This document shows, one piece after another, positions 46,266-64,000 of a stretch of DNA of 64,000 bases. Where the stretch lies: NCBI RefSeq assembly GCF_037975245.1, contig NC_092580.1, positions 14,113,001 to 14,177,000 on the forward strand, read 5' to 3'. The position numbers and the translations under genes were made by a program. Position 1 is the stretch's first letter. Each line of letters starts with the position of its first letter. The notes below the pieces were generated by a model. It made no database searches. It worked only from the letters and a program-made list of their open reading frames with translations, and was not told the DNA's origin. This DNA comes from Apostichopus japonicus. Its lineage: Eukaryota; Echinodermata; Holothuroidea; Aspidochirotida; Stichopodidae.

Positions 46266-49200
46266 AAGCCAAATTAGAACCTGCATATAGGGATCTTCAT
46301 TCATTATTTATTACTACGTTGTTACTTATTGAAACCTATAATGTTATAGTCTTCAGGACACCAGCACAAGATTGCTTGACATGACTTCAATCGTAATAAA
46401 TTGAACACAGGAGCAGATCCAAGATTTTAAAAAGGAGGGGGTGTCACCGTGGGGTCGGGTCGTTGAAGTTGACTGCCATGTATGTTTGTCTGAAGGGGGA
46501 GGGGGGGGGTGCAATCTGGGGCCAGTTTTGGCTATAAATGACTGTAGATCTATATGTAAGTATCAATTTGTTGTGGGGTTTGAAAATGGGAGGACCCATT
46601 GGATATGCATGTGATGGATGAGAGGTTAGACACCTAAGGGCATCTCTCAAGGTATCTTCACATTCATCTCATCACCCCACCATCTTCTGAGTCATGAAAA
46701 GTTGTTTAGGTAAAGTTTGATGTTTTCTTTCATATTGGTCGGTATAATTAGTCCATAGAACAGTGCAATGCACCAGTTTGTCATCTATTGTCATGTGTTG
46801 TCAATCTATTGAGTAAGTTATCTATTGACATCTTATTGAGTGAGACACTCAGTAGATTAAAAGTCAGTCTACACCTTTCAAAAATTGCACTAAATTACAG
46901 TATCAATGCTTTTTTGTACTAAAACTGGACATTCGTCAGTGACCTCTGGTGTGGTTCTCGGTCAATTGCCGTAACCATTTCTCAAGGTCCCGAATCCTAG
47001 TTATGGGATATAAAGTAATTTATCAGTGAGCAGTAACAGTTAAGTAGTCACTTTGTCAAACTGCCAAAGGAGAGTTCCCCCATTCTCCTTTACTATGCGT
47101 ATAATTGAAAGTGTGATGGAGTGTTCTGTTCATGGTGATGTAACTTAAATCATGGTAATTCATCAATTTTGTTTTTGATGAAATTTGATAACTGTACTGG
47201 AAGTGCACATAGGTGTATATGGCCCATAATATAAACAGCAGTCATGTTTTTGGAATTACCTGGAGTGGTAATTCAACTTTGCACTAATTGTTATGATGTC
47301 TCAGAGTATGCTGTGTTGGCGAGAGTAATATTTTCTTTTAAAAATTAAAAAAAAAAAAATGATTAGTAATCATAATGAAACATGAGTTTCTAATTTGGCA
47401 AATGATGGAAATCAACAACTGTGAGAATTTCAAAAATCACAAACATAGTACCACCGAATCACAGAGAGACCGTCAAAATTTTATCCTTCCTTTAACATAC
47501 AGTGTAGTTTCTAATAGTTGATGTCAGCATCAGGGGGTCAACATGAATATCATACTGTATCTGTCGTAAGTCCTAGGAAGAAATATGTTCTTGTTAAGTG
47601 ACTAGCTATCGCAGATCAAATCAGATGATTGGATTCCTTATCATAACGTAGTATCTGCTAGCAGTTTTCAAATTTTACCAATCTCAATGGTATGACATAC
47701 TTTTACTGTTCTTGCATTAGTTTTTCACTTCAGAGAGCAGACGTAGCTTAAATTGTTTGTAACAAAAGAATCAAATATGGAGTAGCTCATGAAGTAATAT
47801 CACAAATTCATATTTCTGTTTCTTGTATTATTTACAAAAGTTTGAAAGAGCAAAATATTTTAACTTGATTTTATACATTGGTATTTTTTTCTTTTTTTGC
47901 CGCCTAGATAGTAATGAATGAAAATAACTAAGTAAACCTTAATTTCACACATTTTGTGATTCAACTGGATTAAGTTGGATTTTTTAGGTTATGCTATGAT
48001 AACATATTGCGACTCGCTCTGAAATACAAAATCAGGAAAAAGGCCCAAAAAACCCCCCAAAAAACCCTAACAAACCATAATTTCTAGGTACAGTATAAAC
48101 CCAAAGTTATAGGTCTGTAGTTGACCACATGGATGACAGTTCAGTGAGTGGTTGGCTTGTCTTTCCTGGATCGGAGAATGGGGGTATGGTATGGAACTCT
48201 TAACTTTGGGAAGCCTGTGTTTGTAAGCTATTAGTACTCTGTCAACATTCTTTGTATCTATGGTAATTAATGAATCATAAATAATTAACAAGACAAGAGA
48301 ATAGTACAAAATAATTAATAAGTCATTGTAAAATGTTGGAAGAATTTTAATCTCTTTTTTGGGAGATGATGATGATGATTTCATGTGTACAAAATTTGTC
48401 TTTGTATCAAAATATATAAAGAACCAGAAGTAAACAACCTGATCTGTGATGATGTTTATTCTTTGCCTTATTTGTGCAGTTGTAAAGTCATTGACTCTTC
48501 ACAGTGAACCATTGTTGTAATATGATGACTTATGTCGATGACTCATCTCAGTCAGGAGTTAGGAAAGCTACTGGCGATGACTTGAAATGAGGCGACTCGT
48601 TACATATATTTATAACAGAATGAACAAAGAGGCAGTTGTGGTTCTCACAGCCTTGGCTCATCTAAGAATGCCCTCCACCATGACCCCCCCCCCCCCCCGC
48701 CACCTTTCCTCTTTTTGTAGGAGAAAATGTTCAACTCTATATGATAAAGAATATCAACATACTGTAAACTGATTGTGCTACCTCAAACATTTTTTGAATT
48801 TTACAAATACTTTTTAAAAGACCTGATATATGCTTCTCTTGTAAAGGCAAGCAGAATCCAGATGAACAATTAACAGCATCAGTCTCTTAAATTTTATCCA
48901 AGAGGGTGATTCTTCAAAAGCACAACTGAAATTGAGGAACCAGGGTTGCTTCTTTCTACCTTAGAATTGTTTGCATATCCACATCACGGCCAGTAGATTG
49001 TAAAGGTGCAGAGTAGAACCTAACTGGCCGATTTAGAATGTTGTTAATTCCTATAGATATATGTGTACTTTCCATGGATAAGTAAATGTTGATATCATAT
49101 CATATAGATACGTTTTTGTTGAGCAAACAGGAATGAACTCAATCGATTGATTTTCCGCATTAGTACAGCATGCTTTACTGCACTCAAAAGTGGTCTTGCA

Positions 49201-49712
49201 ATGAAGACTTGCTCAAACCAAGAAGTATCCCTAGCCATTACAAGATGAGTTGTATTCAAAATGTTGTACATAACTCTAACTTATTGCTTAAATTCTCCAC
49301 AGTTTATCAAATCTGACAAAAGTGAAGAGTAAATACCATAAAAAAAAAAAATTTTTCCTTAATATGGTATTATTTGGAAAAAAACTACAGTAGGTAAATT
49401 TTAGCTAAATGTGGTAAATTTAGGTAAATTTTAGGAAGCTCATCTTTCTTGAAGAATCGTTAGATAATGCTAAAAAAAAACAAAAAAAAAAACATGATTG
49501 CTGTGACATCTGACCACCTTCAACACAAAAGTTCTCAAATCTTACTTTGGTGACATATTATATATTCTTTATCATAATCTTTATAATGAATGACAATATT
49601 CATATTAATGGTTCATTATGAGCATTGAATGGCAGTATTGTAATTATCACAAAAAAAAACTTAATAACATTGGCAATTTTCTTAATTTACTAATATTAAC
49701 GCTAAAATAATA
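46266..49712. other. Intergenic region between converging TIMM17 and QORL2-like genes
   Basis: No exon supported. It contains the inverted interspersed repeat (46405-46640), a poly-C run of 14 bases (48,686-48,699) and A-rich stretches. The 3' UTR of the minus-strand reductase extends into it from 49,712. Confidence 0.5.
46405..46640 (-). repeat. Interspersed repeat family, copy 2 (inverted)
   Basis: Read on the minus strand it gives AACTTCAACGACCC, a poly-C tract, CACCCCCTCC, TAAAATCTTGGATCTGCTCC. This matches copies at 10490-10760, 59860-60005 and 60455-60715. Confidence 0.7.
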
Positions 49713-63241
<13,529 letters not shown>

Positions 63242-64000
63242 CTGATGGAGAAAGGAGAAGAAGAAATGGGATTTACAGATTAAAACATGATACATTCTTG
63301 TAAGTAGGACGATGTGTCATTTACATATAAATACATACAAATGTATCATTTACATATCAATACATATGAACACATTTACATATAAATAATATAAACGGTT
63401 GCTTGTATTATTGCAGCGAATATATGGTGATATAAATAAAAGGTGAATTCTAAGTGTTCATAAAGATGAAGGATTGAGACTGATTGAGTCACAGAAACAT
63501 AGCCTTTTGAGACCTTTAAAGTGTGAAAGCAATTTAGCTGTAACATCCAACAACAAATGTGGGGGTGAATGGCAACAGTTGTTGCCACACTGTGGTTTCA
63601 GAAGAAAACAATTTGCTTCTATATTTCTTTAAGATCAAAGGTCATTCCTGTGACATCATCTTCAATTTTGATATAGAGAAAGGTTATGTGAATTGGAAGG
63701 ATATTTTACTGCAGAGACTCTGTCTGCCAAATTTTTGATGTAGTTATAAAAATTGTTTTTGTTTCATTGATAAGACATAACAACACTCAAAGTTGTTCTT
63801 AACTGGCTAGTCATCATAACTCTTGTTGTTTTGCAAGACCTATTAGACGTTAACAGACAACCCACAATTATCATTGCCAATTGTTTACAGATAAGCAAAC
63901 ATTTACAATTTCTGCAATTTAAGGTGGTATGATATGTCTCAGATCTGAAGTTATTTAATGCAACATTCCTGAATAATTTGTACAAAATTAACAAGGGCGG
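63242..64000 (-). other. Intron of the QORL2-like gene at the right edge
   Basis: I looked for a first exon with ATG and a phase-2 donor and saw none convincing. A minus-strand frame at 63764-63994 lacks a targeting-peptide character and a usable donor. A short near-repeat of CATTTACATAT(A/C)AATACAT is present at 63,319-63,390. Confidence 0.5.

Overview
The window is a piece of a eukaryotic, almost certainly animal, nuclear chromosome. Genes are split into short exons with GT-AG introns, intergenic and intronic DNA is AT-rich by eye, and minisatellites and transposon debris are abundant. The protein set and the CR1/L2-like LINE tails suggest a marine invertebrate. An echinoderm or another invertebrate deuterostome is my guess, but the sequence does not prove it. 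There are no prokaryotic features. All exon models are hand-built from splice signals, reading phase and recollection of family sequences; no search was run.

Layout. (1) 1-29,017, plus strand: the 3' part of a DOCK-family Rac/Rap guanine nucleotide exchange factor, most like the DOCK3/DOCK4 (DOCK-B) group. Five exons (425-3,391) encode the end of the catalytic DHR-2 domain. About ten small exons then encode a Ser/Pro-rich tail ending in an SH3-ligand-rich terminal exon (28,634-29,017). The start of the gene lies left of the window. (2) 33,867-36,598, minus strand: a complete six-exon CENPK gene (266 aa), a kinetochore subunit. (3) 38,090-45,270, plus strand: a complete seven-exon TIMM17 gene (168 aa), a subunit of the mitochondrial inner-membrane import channel. 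(4) 49,713-63,241, minus strand: nine exons of a mitochondrial quinone oxidoreductase-like protein 2 (QORL2-type, zinc-free MDR reductase); only the first, transit-peptide exon is missing.

CENPK and TIMM17 are head to head and share a 1.5-kb divergent upstream region. DOCK and CENPK are tail to tail, as are TIMM17 and the reductase. I see no functional pathway linking the four genes.

The less ordinary content is in the non-coding DNA: an array of 42-bp units, each carrying a near-perfect palindrome, in TIMM17 intron 1; a tandem duplication that copied a 39-bp DOCK mini-exon with its intron; a TTAA-flanked MITE in the TIMM17 3' region; a 675-bp element with 13-bp inverted ends and a 6-bp target duplication; two decayed hammerhead-ribozyme-like motifs; and one interspersed repeat family with at least four copies. 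I did not find a convincing new multi-gene system.
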